Below, piece after piece: positions 16,213 through 25,435 of a DNA stretch of 64,000 bases. Below the pieces are notes generated by a model that saw nothing but the letters and a program-made list of their open reading frames with translations, searched no databases and was not told where the DNA came from. Source of the DNA: Chengkuizengella sp. SCS-71B (GTDB lineage: Bacteria > Bacillota > Bacilli > Paenibacillales > KCTC-33759). Numbering within the stretch: position 1 is the first letter of the stretch; the number at the start of each line of letters is the position of its first letter. Both the position numbers and the translations under genes were made by a program. The DNA lies in NCBI RefSeq assembly GCF_040100845.1, contig NZ_JAZHSH010000001.1:2402501-2466500 (forward strand), read 5' to 3'.

Positions 16213-17289
16213 TTGAAAGTTAATTTAAATGAATTAATGTTTAATAAATTTGATAGTAGTCGTTTTTTAGAAAAAAATAGGAAGGAGATGTTTTACCTAT
16301 TATTAAATGAGGAAGGGTATTCAGCGATTTATCGAAAGTTCTCTCAAAATGAGGATGAGGATGGAAATTACGATTACAGACATTTAAGTAACTTGGAAAT
16401 GATCTATGTATATATACATATGAGAGGGAAAAACAGAAAGGAAAAGTCTAAAAAAGAATACGTAAGAGAATTACTGCAATTTATACAAGTGATTAAGCAA
16501 TATGAGGTTGATGACATCCGTCAATTAAGTCGTAGAAATGTGGAAGGATATCAACTGCATATCGAAAAAATGTACGATAAAAGCAGTACGATTACAAAAA
16601 AAATAAATATTGTAAAGAGTTTTTTAAAGTGGTGTTATCAAGAAAGGTATACAAAAAAGGATTTAAACAGAGGATTTTATCCAGTACGGATTAACAAAGC
16701 CGAAGTTGTTGAAAGGGATATATCTGTAGAACAAATGAAACAAACAATACAATATTATGGAAATAACCCAAAGGTAAAATCAATTATTATGCTGCTTGCT
16801 ACTAGCGGTTTACGACTTTCAGAAATCATAACACCAAACTGGTCTGATCTATATTATGATTCAAAGCGAAACAAGTACTATTTAAAGACGATCACAAAAA
16901 GAGATAAAGTTCGTCACGCATTAATAAAAGAGTATGTTCTAGAAGAGATATTAGAATATAGAAGTAGAGTTGGATTAAACGTGGAATTGAATGCAAAAGA
17001 TGACTCTCCCTTTTATCCAAATCGTCATGGTAAAAGGTATACATTATCTAGTTTATCTACAACCTTATCAAAACAATTAGCTGAAGCTGGTTTAACAACT
17101 GTTCAAGGAGAAAGAGTCACTCCCCATTTTTTAAGACATTTTTTTGCACGAACTGCTTATTCCAACGGGGCTCCTCTCGATCATATTGCAGATACCTTGG
17201 ATCACAGTGATCCAAGAATAACAAAACAAAACTATTTGTATAGAGAATTGAAAAAAGAGCACGACGTAAGCGAGTTTGTGGATTTGTAA
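16213..17289 (+). CDS. Tyrosine recombinase / integrase
   Basis: 358 residues with an N-terminal SAM-like core-binding domain (about 60-150) and a C-terminal catalytic domain. The active-site set is complete: Arg201 in SGLRLSEI, a lysine in the KTITKRDK hairpin, His305-x-x-Arg308 in HFLRHFF, His331 in LDHSD and Tyr341 in NYLY. TTG at 16213 is 5-6 nt after TAGGTGA and is preferred over GTG at 16204. It resembles plasmid- or island-encoded recombinases of Bacillales rather than XerC/XerD. No phage or conjugative genes surround it and no att sites were recognised, so it may be a remnant of an integrated element. Confidence 0.85.
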   Translation: MKVNLNELMFNKFDSSRFLEKNRKEMFYLLLNEEGYSAIYRKFSQNEDEDGNYDYRHLSNLEMIYVYIHMRGKNRKEKSKKEYVRELLQFIQVIKQYEVDDIRQLSRRNVEGYQLHIEKMYDKSSTITKKINIVKSFLKWCYQERYTKKDLNRGFYPVRINKAEVVERDISVEQMKQTIQYYGNNPKVKSIIMLLATSGLRLSEIITPNWSDLYYDSKRNKYYLKTITKRDKVRHALIKEYVLEEILEYRSRVGLNVELNAKDDSPFYPNRHGKRYTLSSLSTTLSKQLAEAGLTTVQGERVTPHFLRHFFARTAYSNGAPLDHIADTLDHSDPRITKQNYLYRELKKEHDVSEFVDL

Positions 17290-17437
17290 GAAGTTCAACC
17301 CATTGTATCAGAATAATGCAAATCCATTAGAATATTGAATTATATACAAGGTTTAATTATTATTTAAAATTTTACTATAATAATTTATCACGATATGATA
17401 AGTTATAAAAAAGCATTATTGAAAGGAGTAGTTATTC

Positions 17438-17881
17438 ATGACAATACATACTGAAATTTTTGTAAATTCTGATGTTGAATTAATTTGGAAAGCTTGGACA
17501 GAAGTTAATAAAATTACAACATGGTTTGCTCCAGCCGCAGAAATACAATTAAAGGACAATGGAAAATATGAGCTTTATTTTGATCCAACCAACAAAAACA
17601 GCATGAGTACGATTGAATGTAAAATTCTAAGTTTTGAAAAACCCAGTTTTATTGAGTTTCAATGGAAAGGTCCTGACGAATTTAAAGATGTGATGAATGA
17701 TGAAAATGCACTTACTATAGTTAAAATTTCTTTCATACCTTATGAAAATGGTACTAAACTAATTCTAGACCATACTGGATGGAATGATACAGATGATTGG
17801 ATTAAAGCTAAAAAATGGCATATCAAAGCTTGGGGGCAAGCATTGAGCAGTTTAAAATCTAATATGGAGTCCGACAGATGA
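17438..17881 (+). CDS. SRPBCC-domain protein (AHSA1/START-like)
   Basis: 147 residues of the Bet v1-like superfamily: the N-terminal EIFVNSDVELIWKAWTEVNKITTWFAP and the C-terminal TKLILDHTGWNDTDDW patterns are typical of AHSA1-type proteins, which bind hydrophobic ligands in a deep cavity. Function not predictable. ATG after GAAAGGAGT. It follows the recombinase by 148 bp and faces the lipoprotein gene. Confidence 0.8.
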   Translation: MTIHTEIFVNSDVELIWKAWTEVNKITTWFAPAAEIQLKDNGKYELYFDPTNKNSMSTIECKILSFEKPSFIEFQWKGPDEFKDVMNDENALTIVKISFIPYENGTKLILDHTGWNDTDDWIKAKKWHIKAWGQALSSLKSNMESDR

Positions 17882-17883
17882 AA

Positions 17884-18705
17884 TTAACTCGTCCAAGCTC
17901 CTTTAATTATACCAACAATAAACCACTCCCCATTGTATTCTTCAAAAACTAATTTTAAGCTTTGCCAGTCCATTCCTTCATATTGAGGATCAAATCCAGA
18001 AAAATAAAATTCCACGATGTTTGCATCAGGATAAACTGTAAATTGATTTTGTATCATGTTTCCAGTTCCTAATATTTGATTGTAGCTAACTTGCTCTGGA
18101 TTGGCAAAATCAACACTATAAACAAAAGCATTATAATAATCTACTGTAGTTAACTGGATTGGATCACCTGAACCATCATAATTTCCCCAAGTATATACGT
18201 TGTTATCTGTCATAAAGCCAGACATTTGATTAGATTGAAATACTAAATCGCTATTTACATTTACATAAAGGTAAGGAGAAAATCTTACCCCATTGATAGG
18301 ATGGATGAATGTAGATAATTGTGTCATATCTTGCGCTTCTAATAACCATATGATTTCATCTGCCTTATTTAAAATTAAATCTTCTTCACTAATTTGAGGT
18401 GAATCTGGTAAATTTTCTCCGTTCTCTATGTTTAATATTTGTTCTTTTAAATCCTCATTTTCACTTTGTAACTGCTCATTATCTGCTTCTAATTGATCAT
18501 TAACAATTTTTAATTGCTCCAATTTCTGTAATACAGTTAAATTTTCTTGTTTAAGCAAGTCTATTTCATCACTAATTTGATCTAATTGATTTACTAATTT
18601 CTTGTTTTCCTCTTTAATATGCGCCAGCTCTTCTTCCAAGTTTAAATTACTATTACTGCAAGCTGTTAGGAAAAAAAGCAAAACAACCACACACGTTAAC
18701 CTCAT
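17884..18705 (-). CDS. Lipoprotein with long coiled coil
   Basis: 273 residues. A short signal peptide ends in the lipobox FLTAC (Cys16), so it should be anchored on the outside of the cytoplasmic membrane. Residues about 22-95 are a leucine-heptad coiled coil rich in Glu, Gln and Asn. The C-terminal 160 residues, opening with IHPINGVRFSPYLYVN, form a domain I have seen in other Bacillales lipoproteins but cannot assign a function. ATG 7 nt after AAAGGAGA. Overlaps nothing and faces the SRPBCC gene with only 2 bp between the ends. Confidence 0.75.
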   Translation of the reverse strand: MRLTCVVVLLFFLTACSNSNLNLEEELAHIKEENKKLVNQLDQISDEIDLLKQENLTVLQKLEQLKIVNDQLEADNEQLQSENEDLKEQILNIENGENLPDSPQISEEDLILNKADEIIWLLEAQDMTQLSTFIHPINGVRFSPYLYVNVNSDLVFQSNQMSGFMTDNNVYTWGNYDGSGDPIQLTTVDYYNAFVYSVDFANPEQVSYNQILGTGNMIQNQFTVYPDANIVEFYFSGFDPQYEGMDWQSLKLVFEEYNGEWFIVGIIKGAWTS

Positions 18706-18821
18706 ACTTTTATCTCCTTTCTATCGATATGAAAATTAATATTTTTTTCTGTAATTCTAAGTTGGATGTGATATTGTATACTAGGATAATATTGTTTAAT
18801 TCATCAAATGAGGTGACATCT

Positions 18822-19640
18822 TTGGAAACAAAACCACTCATACATATGAGACCTAAACTTCGTTCTTCTATTCGTATATGGTTTGGTTCAAAATTTTATA
18901 CATTTAGAAGATATTTTGAATGGTATAAAAGAAGAAAAAAATTTGCTCGTTATTATCATCATACTCTCTTACCATATTCAGTTTTCAGTCACAAAACACC
19001 CACATTAAGAGAACTTAAAGATGTTGATATGTGGCTGCAACATAATAAGGTTATAAATTTAAAAATAGCATTAAAAAAGCTGAATAAAATTGTTATTAAA
19101 TCAGGTGAAACGTTCTCTTATTGGAAACTAATCGGAAAAATAACGAAACAAAAAGGTTATGTGAAAGGTATGGTTTTACACTACGGAAAGTTCAAAATAG
19201 GTACAGGTGGTGGTTTGTGTCAGCTCTCTAATTTAATATACTGGATTACACTTCATACTCCATTAGTTGTAACAGAACGTCATCGACACAGTTATGACGT
19301 ATTCCCTGATTCAAATAGAACACAACCTTTTGGAAGTGGGGCTACTTGTTCTTATAATTATCTAGACTTGCAAATTTATAATCCTACTGACCAACCCTTT
19401 CAACTTTATCTTAATATAGAAAATGATCATTTATTTGGAGAATGGAGGACAACTAAATCTCCTATTCATAAATATAAAGTATACGAAAAAGATCATTCAA
19501 TTACACAAGAATATTGGGGAGATTACGTTCGACACAATATAATTCATCGTAAAGTATTTAATTTGTATAACGAATATATTGATGATCAATATTTAACTGA
19601 GAATCATGCAATTATGATGTATCAACCTTTATTAAAATAA
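18822..19640 (+). CDS. VanW family protein
   Basis: 272 residues. The VanW core is clear: GETFSYWKLIGKITKQKGYVKGMVL, then GTGGGLCQLSNLIYW, HRHSYDVFPDS and PFGSGATCSYNYLDLQ. Named from vancomycin resistance clusters, but the biochemical role is unknown and no other van gene is present, so resistance should not be inferred. The open frame begins at 18729, but GAGGTGA lies about 7 nt before an in-frame TTG at 18822, and homologues begin at about that point. Confidence 0.82.
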   Translation: METKPLIHMRPKLRSSIRIWFGSKFYTFRRYFEWYKRRKKFARYYHHTLLPYSVFSHKTPTLRELKDVDMWLQHNKVINLKIALKKLNKIVIKSGETFSYWKLIGKITKQKGYVKGMVLHYGKFKIGTGGGLCQLSNLIYWITLHTPLVVTERHRHSYDVFPDSNRTQPFGSGATCSYNYLDLQIYNPTDQPFQLYLNIENDHLFGEWRTTKSPIHKYKVYEKDHSITQEYWGDYVRHNIIHRKVFNLYNEYIDDQYLTENHAIMMYQPLLK

Positions 19641-19700
19641 TATTAAATTTCAGATAGTTTCATACATCTATACCATAAAAAGTGAAGAAATTTACATATA

Positions 19701-19746
19701 AAAAAAGCATTATACCCCCTATTTATCAAGGATATAATGCTTTTTT
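19701..19746. terminator. Bidirectional intrinsic terminator between vanW and ricA
   Basis: AAAAAAGCATTATA and TATAATGCTTTTTT form a hairpin with T-runs on both strands, serving the convergent vanW (+) and miaB-ricA (-) units. Confidence 0.88.
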
Positions 19747-19748
19747 AA

Positions 19749-20210
19749 TTATTCACTACAATTTGAAGGCGGTGGTGCAACCTCTGAATCAAGATTAATT
19801 TTTTCTGAGACGGTATCTCTAACTACAGATACAACTAATTGAAGCAAATAGTTGATATCACTCTGTGTTTGTTGAAACTGTTTTACAATCGGTAAATGAT
19901 CTAACTCGTCTTGTAGATCTGCTTGCTCGCTTTCTATCTTTTTAACCATTTCAGGATTATCAAAAGACTCAAAAGCAACAACTTCCTTTTGCTTTTTCTT
20001 AATATCACTGATCATACCTTGTATTTTTTCACTGCTATTTATTTTTTTCTCTGCTTCTTTATACATTTTTACTTCGTCTGTTGTGGAGATTAAGCTAGCT
20101 AATTCCTTCGCTTTTTTTAAAATATCATCTCTTACAACCAATTCAGTAATGGTATATTCTGGCATGCCATGTTCATTAACACGTTGTTTCGCCTCTGACA
20201 AAGTATTCAC
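19749..20210 (-). CDS. ricA: RicA/YmcA, YlbF-family regulator
   Basis: Part of the RicA-RicF-RicT (Y) complex that modulates RNase Y-dependent mRNA maturation, biofilm formation and sporulation in B. subtilis. Identified by the YlbF/YmcA helical pattern (LVVRDDILKKAKELASLISTTDE; DLQDELDHLPIVKQFQ; INYLLQLV) and by its place directly after miaB, as in Bacillus. 153 residues. Only one cysteine is present, in the SNCSE tail. GTG at 20210 is close to its AGGAG; a TTG three codons later or the ATG at residue 16 are possible alternatives. Confidence 0.82.
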   Translation of the reverse strand: MNTLSEAKQRVNEHGMPEYTITELVVRDDILKKAKELASLISTTDEVKMYKEAEKKINSSEKIQGMISDIKKKQKEVVAFESFDNPEMVKKIESEQADLQDELDHLPIVKQFQQTQSDINYLLQLVVSVVRDTVSEKINLDSEVAPPPSNCSE

Positions 20211-20252
20211 ACTCCTACCATATAATATTAACTTTATTGTGGTGTAACCAAA

Positions 20253-21719
20253 TTATACAACTTCCTGAACTACAATGTCCCCACTGACAAACCAAGTCGT
20301 TGTTTTATTAATTTTAACATGAACGAATTCCCCAATTAAGTCCTCCGTACCCTCGAAGTGGACCAATTTATTTGTACGAGTTCTACCACTTAGAACTTTT
20401 GCATTGTTTTTACTTATACCTTCTACAAGAACTTCAACTGTTTGTCCCTGTAATTTCGCATTTTGTTTATAACTTGACTCTGCTACTGCTTCATTTAGTC
20501 GCTGCAGTCGTTGTTTTTTCACTTCTTCAGGTACATCGTCTTTCATTTTAGCGGCTGGGGTTCCTTCTCTAGCTGAATAGATATAGGTATACGCAAAATC
20601 ATACTCAACTTCTTTTACTAAAGAAACTGTATCTTCAAATTGCTCCTCAGTTTCTCCTGGGAATCCAACAATAAAATCTGAAGTTAAAACAACATCAGGA
20701 ATTGCTTTTCTAATTTTAGAAACGAGCTCCATATAATGTTCACGAGAATATTTGCGACTCATGATTTTCAACATTTCTGTATTTCCAGATTGAACAGGTA
20801 AATGAATATGTTCTACTAAATTACCCTTTTTAGCCAATACTTCTATCAAATGATCATCAAAATCTCTAGGGTGAGAAGTTGTGAATCTAACTCTTGGAAT
20901 ATCTATTTTATGAATATCGTCCATTAGATCACCAAAACGATAATTTATATCTTCAAAATCCTTCCCATACGCATTTACATTTTGACCTAACAACGTAATT
21001 TCTTTAAATCCTTGGCGTGCTAGATCTCGTACTTCTGCTATGACATCTTCTGGTCTTCGACTTCTCTCTTTTCCTCTTGTATAGGGAACGATACAATACG
21101 TGCAAAACTTATCACAGCCGTACATTATATTAACCCAAGCTCTCATACCTTCCCTCTTTTTAGGAAGGTTTTCTATGATATCTCCTTCTTTAGACCAAAC
21201 TTCAACAACCATCTCTTTATTGAAATAACAATCTTTTATTAAATGAGGTAAACGATGAATATTGTGTGTTCCAAATATTAAATCTACAAAATTATGTTTT
21301 TGTAAAATTCTGTTGATTACGTTTTCTTCCTGTGACATACATCCACAGACCCCTAAAATAAGAGAAGGGTTTTCCTTCTTAAGATGTTTCAGACTACCTA
21401 ACTGTCCAAAAACCTTTTCCTCTGCATTTTCACGAATAGCACACGTATTAAGAAGAATAATATCAGCTTCATCAGCCTCATCTGTGGCTTCATAACCTAT
21501 TTGCTCTAACATGCCCTTCATTGTTTCTGAATCATGCTCATTCATTTGACAACCATAAGTTCGAATTAAATATTTTTTCCCTATACCAAAACCTGTCATT
21601 TCCTCAGGAATAGAGAAATTATAATGAACCTTTACATCTTCTTTTCCTCTTTTTTTAGCATCGCTTAAAGAGGGTGGATTAAAATATATAGAAAAATCCT
21701 TATCGGATTTAACTGACAT
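20253..21719 (-). CDS. miaB: tRNA-2-methylthio-N6-dimethylallyladenosine synthase
   Basis: Radical-SAM methylthiotransferase that adds the 2-methylthio group to i6A37 of tRNAs reading UNN codons. N-terminal UPF0004 domain with [10 protein letters not shown], then the radical-SAM cluster [11 protein letters not shown] and SRRPEDV, and a C-terminal TRAM domain (about 420-488). ATG at 21719 is 7 nt after AAAGGGTG; a GTG six codons upstream is less likely because it overlaps that site. ricA follows 42 bp downstream. Confidence 0.95.
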   Translation of the reverse strand: MSVKSDKDFSIYFNPPSLSDAKKRGKEDVKVHYNFSIPEEMTGFGIGKKYLIRTYGCQMNEHDSETMKGMLEQIGYEATDEADEADIILLNTCAIRENAEEKVFGQLGSLKHLKKENPSLILGVCGCMSQEENVINRILQKHNFVDLIFGTHNIHRLPHLIKDCYFNKEMVVEVWSKEGDIIENLPKKREGMRAWVNIMYGCDKFCTYCIVPYTRGKERSRRPEDVIAEVRDLARQGFKEITLLGQNVNAYGKDFEDINYRFGDLMDDIHKIDIPRVRFTTSHPRDFDDHLIEVLAKKGNLVEHIHLPVQSGNTEMLKIMSRKYSREHYMELVSKIRKAIPDVVLTSDFIVGFPGETEEQFEDTVSLVKEVEYDFAYTYIYSAREGTPAAKMKDDVPEEVKKQRLQRLNEAVAESSYKQNAKLQGQTVEVLVEGISKNNAKVLSGRTRTNKLVHFEGTEDLIGEFVHVKINKTTTWFVSGDIVVQEVV

Positions 21720-21864
21720 GGTACAACACCCTTTCACTAAAAATAAACATCCTTTTTATTATAACATCTGCAGTAACTTTTTTAAAGAATACTCGCTTAT
21801 TGGATAGCTTCAAATGCAATAACAGAAGGGTAGTTGTCAGATCAACTGCTCTAAATTCAGTTCA

Positions 21865-22434
21865 TTAATCAATAATTTCAGCAGTCTCACATGTATTTAT
21901 TCCAGCTGCATTTGCTTCATCCGTATCAATGTGCATATCTAGTGCGTAATTATCAGCTACTCTAGCAATAACATCTTCAAATATTAATGGACGTTCTCCA
22001 TTTACTCTTACTTTTAACAATTGTTTGTTTTGAATTCCCCATTTTTCAGCATCACTTGTATGAAAATGAATATGACGTGCGGCAATGATGACTCCTTTAT
22101 CAAGTTCGACTTCTCCTGCCGGTCCAACAACTTTTATACCAGGAGTTCCGATAATATCACCAGACTCACGCACTGGAGGTTGTACGCCTAAATAAAAAGA
22201 ATCTGTTTTAGATATTTCTAATTGACTTTCTTTTCTTGCAGGTCCTAAAATACGAACTTTATCAAGAGATTTCTTGGGTCCTTCTATTCTGACTGTTTCA
22301 TTTGCTGCAAATTGACCCGGTTGTGATAAATCTTTCTTTACAGACAGTCCATTTTCTTTCCCAAATAAAATTGCGATATGTTCCTGAGATAAATGGATAT
22401 GACGTGCGGATACACCAACTGGGACTTGTTTCAT
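21865..22434 (-). CDS. pduL: PduL-type phosphate acyltransferase
   Basis: 189 residues. Interconverts acyl-CoA and acyl phosphate (propanoyl or acetyl). The two zinc-binding histidine clusters SARHIHLS and AARHIHFH are both present, along with GVSARH at the start and the IDTDEANA terminus. No microcompartment shell genes are nearby and the protein lacks an N-terminal targeting extension, so a cytosolic phosphotransacetylase role is likely. It follows korAB, whose product is an acyl-CoA; that pairing is suggestive, although a terminator lies between. Confidence 0.87.
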   Translation of the reverse strand: MKQVPVGVSARHIHLSQEHIAILFGKENGLSVKKDLSQPGQFAANETVRIEGPKKSLDKVRILGPARKESQLEISKTDSFYLGVQPPVRESGDIIGTPGIKVVGPAGEVELDKGVIIAARHIHFHTSDAEKWGIQNKQLLKVRVNGERPLIFEDVIARVADNYALDMHIDTDEANAAGINTCETAEIID

Positions 22435-22565
22435 AATGGTTTCTTCCTTCCTATTTCTAAGATAATTTATATTAATATTATATCCAAAAATAAAATCTGC
22501 TTTTCTGATATCAATTCATATAACAATTCAATGCTATGAAAAAATACCGTCAATTTTTAATTATA

Positions 22566-22596
22566 CAAAAAAGCATATGGATTACACCATATGCTT
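22566..22596 (-). terminator. Intrinsic terminator of korAB
   Basis: AAGCATATGG / CCATATGCTT, six-base loop, followed on the minus strand by six Ts; 18 bp past the korB stop. Confidence 0.88.
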
Positions 22597-22613
22597 CACA
22601 TAAGTTCAAACAA

Positions 22614-23480
22614 TTATCTAAATTCAGCCACTAATTGGTCAAATTCTTCTTCTGATAAGTTTAAATCCTGCTTGTTTAAAGCTTCTTCTTTAAAACCTGG
22701 TACATGATTTTCATAACTTGTTCTCGTTTTATCTTGATAGATAACACCCGTTAACATACCATTGTTTTCCATCAATTTAGACATAGCCATGATTCTATCG
22801 GAAGAGTCATAATTTTCAATATCTTCAACACTTACGATATTTTCTTTAAACCAGTCATATGTGTTAATTTTATTAAATGTTACACAAGGACTAAATACAT
22901 TAATGAAAGAAAAACCATCATGTTTAATTCCCTCTTCAATAATGTTTGTCATTTCTTTTAGATTACTTGAAAAGGATTGAGCTACGAAAGTTGCACCAGA
23001 TGAAAGAGCTAACTCTAAAGGTGGTAAAGCAGCTTCTTTAGATCCTTCTGGAGTACTTTTAGTTTTAAAACCAAAAGCACTACGAGGTGAAGTTTGACCT
23101 TTCGTAAGACCATAAATTTGATTATCCATAATTATATATGTGATGTTCATATTTCTACGAATAGCATGAACAGTATGTCCAGTACCAATTGCAAGACCAT
23201 CTCCATCTCCACCAGCAGCAATGACAGTTAGTTCTCGATTAGCCATTTTTAACCCTTGTGCAATTGGAAGAGAACGTCCATGAATTCCATGAAGGCCATT
23301 TGCATTTATATAACCAGATATTCTTCCAGAACAACCTATACCTGATACAACTGCTAAATCATCAGGTTCTAATCCTGTATTAGCTGCCGCTCTTTGAATT
23401 GCAGCTTGTACGGAAAAATCTCCACACCCAGGACACCAGTTAGGTTTGATTTTATTTCTAAATTCCTTAAATGTAGCCAT
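22614..23480 (-). CDS. korB: 2-oxoacid:ferredoxin oxidoreductase subunit beta
   Basis: Thiamine-pyrophosphate subunit that decarboxylates a 2-oxoacid (2-oxoglutarate or pyruvate) and passes electrons to ferredoxin. N-terminal WCPGCGDF holds cluster cysteines, and GGDGDGLAIGTGH followed by NITYIIMDNQIYGLTKGQ is the TPP/Mg2+ motif. 288 residues. The ATG directly follows the korA stop (TAGATG), so the two subunits are translationally coupled. Confidence 0.93.
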   Translation of the reverse strand: MATFKEFRNKIKPNWCPGCGDFSVQAAIQRAAANTGLEPDDLAVVSGIGCSGRISGYINANGLHGIHGRSLPIAQGLKMANRELTVIAAGGDGDGLAIGTGHTVHAIRRNMNITYIIMDNQIYGLTKGQTSPRSAFGFKTKSTPEGSKEAALPPLELALSSGATFVAQSFSSNLKEMTNIIEEGIKHDGFSFINVFSPCVTFNKINTYDWFKENIVSVEDIENYDSSDRIMAMSKLMENNGMLTGVIYQDKTRTSYENHVPGFKEEALNKQDLNLSEEEFDQLVAEFR

Positions 23481-25214
23481 CTATTTCAACTCCTTACAAG
23501 TTTCATGAATATCAGAAGGTAAAAACGGATTACCATCATACTTAAGATGGTTCTCAATTTTTTCAGCATATCCAACATTTAGTTTAATTAAAGAAGCTAG
23601 TTGACCCGTCGCATTATTTTCAACTACTACGACTTTTTTAGCTTTTTCAATATATGGTTTTATTTCTTCTGTTGGGAAAGGATGCATTAAACGGACAGTA
23701 ACATGATTTGATGATATCCCGTCCTTATCCAATCTGGATCTTGCTTCGTCAATAGTACCTCCAGTTGATCCCATACCAATAATTAACAAATCCGGAGTTT
23801 CATGTGGAGCATCGACTAATATTGGATTAGTCACTTGAATGTTTTCCATTTTTCTCAAACGCTTATCCATCATTTTTTGACGATTATCAGCCGCTTCAGA
23901 AGGACGTCCTTCTTCATCATGTTCAACACCTGTCACATGATATATTCCATTTTGGGTTCCTGGAATTGCACGTGGTGAAATTCCATCTTCAGTAATTTCA
24001 TAACGCTTAAATAATTTTCCGTCTTCACGAGGCTCAATTTCACTTACAATTTTCCCACGGTTAATTTCTATGTTTTCAAAATCTAAGTTCTCTGCAGTTT
24101 GTTTACCGAGTGATAATTGTAGGTCCGTTACAATAATTACAGGACATTGATAAATTTCTGCTAAATTAAAAGCCTCTACTGTATCATAGAAACATTCTTC
24201 AATCGTGCTTGGAGCAAGTACAATTTTAGGTATCTCACCATGCGTACCATAAATAACTGCATTTAAATCACTTTGTTCTTGTTTTGTAGGTAATCCAGTA
24301 CTTGGACCACCGCGTTGTGTATCAACAATAACAACAGGTGTTTCAGTCATTCCTGCTAAACCGATTCCTTCCATCATTAATGAAAGCCCTGGTCCTGCAG
24401 ATGCTGTTAAAGCACGTACACCGCCATAGTTTGCACCAATGGCCATCGTAATTGCTGCAATTTCATCTTCAGTTTGAATGACAGTACCATTGTATTTAGG
24501 TAATCTTTTTGTTAAATATTCCATAACTTCTGAAGCAGGTGTTATTGGATAAGCTGGCATAAATCTACAACCTGCAACCAAAGCCCCTAATCCAATGGCA
24601 TCATTACCGATCATAAATAAACGCCTTTGTCCATCGGCTGGTTCAATTTGCAATTCTGGTAATGGACCACCAGTTTCATCAGTAATAAACCCAGCACCTC
24701 TAGAAACCGCTTCAATATTTTTATCTACAATAGCTGTTCCCTTACGGTTAAATTCTTCTTTAATTACTTCTTTAATTACATCAATAGGTAAATCAAGCAA
24801 TGCTGCAGATGCACCAGTTGCCACCATATTTTTCATTAGGGATGTACCAAGTTCTTCTGCAATCCCTGTAAATGGTACTGCAAACAACCTAGCTTTTATA
24901 CCTTCAGGAACTTTTGGTGAAAATTTTGCATCTGCAACAATGACTCCACCATCACGAAGTTCATGAGAATTTAAATCTATAGTTTCTTGATCAAATGCTA
25001 CTAAAATATCTAAATCATCAGAAATAGAACGAATAGGTTGTTTACTAATTCTAATTTTATTGTTAGTATGTCCACCTTTAATACGGGAAGAAAAATGACG
25101 ATACCCATATAAGTAATATCCAAGACGATTTAATGCTGTAGAAAATATTCGATCTGTACTTTCCAGACCTTCCCCTTGTTGACCACCAATCTTCCATGAC
25201 AATTGACTAATCAC
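23481..25214 (-). CDS. korA: 2-oxoacid:ferredoxin oxidoreductase subunit alpha (fused gamma-alpha)
   Basis: 577 residues. The N-terminal 180 residues are the gamma domain (GGQQGEGLESTDRIF; RIKGGHTNNKIRIS), followed by the alpha domain with PAYPITPASEVMEYL and GLSLMMEGIGLAGMTETPVVIVDTQRGGPSTG. This two-subunit arrangement is the form common in aerobic Bacillales and Actinobacteria. Start GTG with AAAGGAG 9 nt upstream. Electron partner would be ferredoxin; substrate preference cannot be told from sequence. Confidence 0.93.
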   Translation of the reverse strand: MISQLSWKIGGQQGEGLESTDRIFSTALNRLGYYLYGYRHFSSRIKGGHTNNKIRISKQPIRSISDDLDILVAFDQETIDLNSHELRDGGVIVADAKFSPKVPEGIKARLFAVPFTGIAEELGTSLMKNMVATGASAALLDLPIDVIKEVIKEEFNRKGTAIVDKNIEAVSRGAGFITDETGGPLPELQIEPADGQRRLFMIGNDAIGLGALVAGCRFMPAYPITPASEVMEYLTKRLPKYNGTVIQTEDEIAAITMAIGANYGGVRALTASAGPGLSLMMEGIGLAGMTETPVVIVDTQRGGPSTGLPTKQEQSDLNAVIYGTHGEIPKIVLAPSTIEECFYDTVEAFNLAEIYQCPVIIVTDLQLSLGKQTAENLDFENIEINRGKIVSEIEPREDGKLFKRYEITEDGISPRAIPGTQNGIYHVTGVEHDEEGRPSEAADNRQKMMDKRLRKMENIQVTNPILVDAPHETPDLLIIGMGSTGGTIDEARSRLDKDGISSNHVTVRLMHPFPTEEIKPYIEKAKKVVVVENNATGQLASLIKLNVGYAEKIENHLKYDGNPFLPSDIHETCKELK

Positions 25215-25435
25215 TTAATGCAACTCCTTTAACGATTCATCCATTATAATTTTTATATAATTTTCAAAAAAACTTCACAAATTAGTTTCACATAGATATG
25301 TTATGATTTCGAGAAACAAAAAGCAATAGATTTTGACAAAGATTACACATAGTTATTTTAGATCATATCCATACTAATAATAGATCAATCGATAAAAGAA
25401 TCTATTTTTACCATTAATAGTTATTGTCTTCAAAT

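Noticed and set aside
18822-19640. Glycopeptide resistance locus
   Set aside because: VanW alone is widespread in Firmicutes; no vanH, vanA/B, vanX, vanR or vanS is present.
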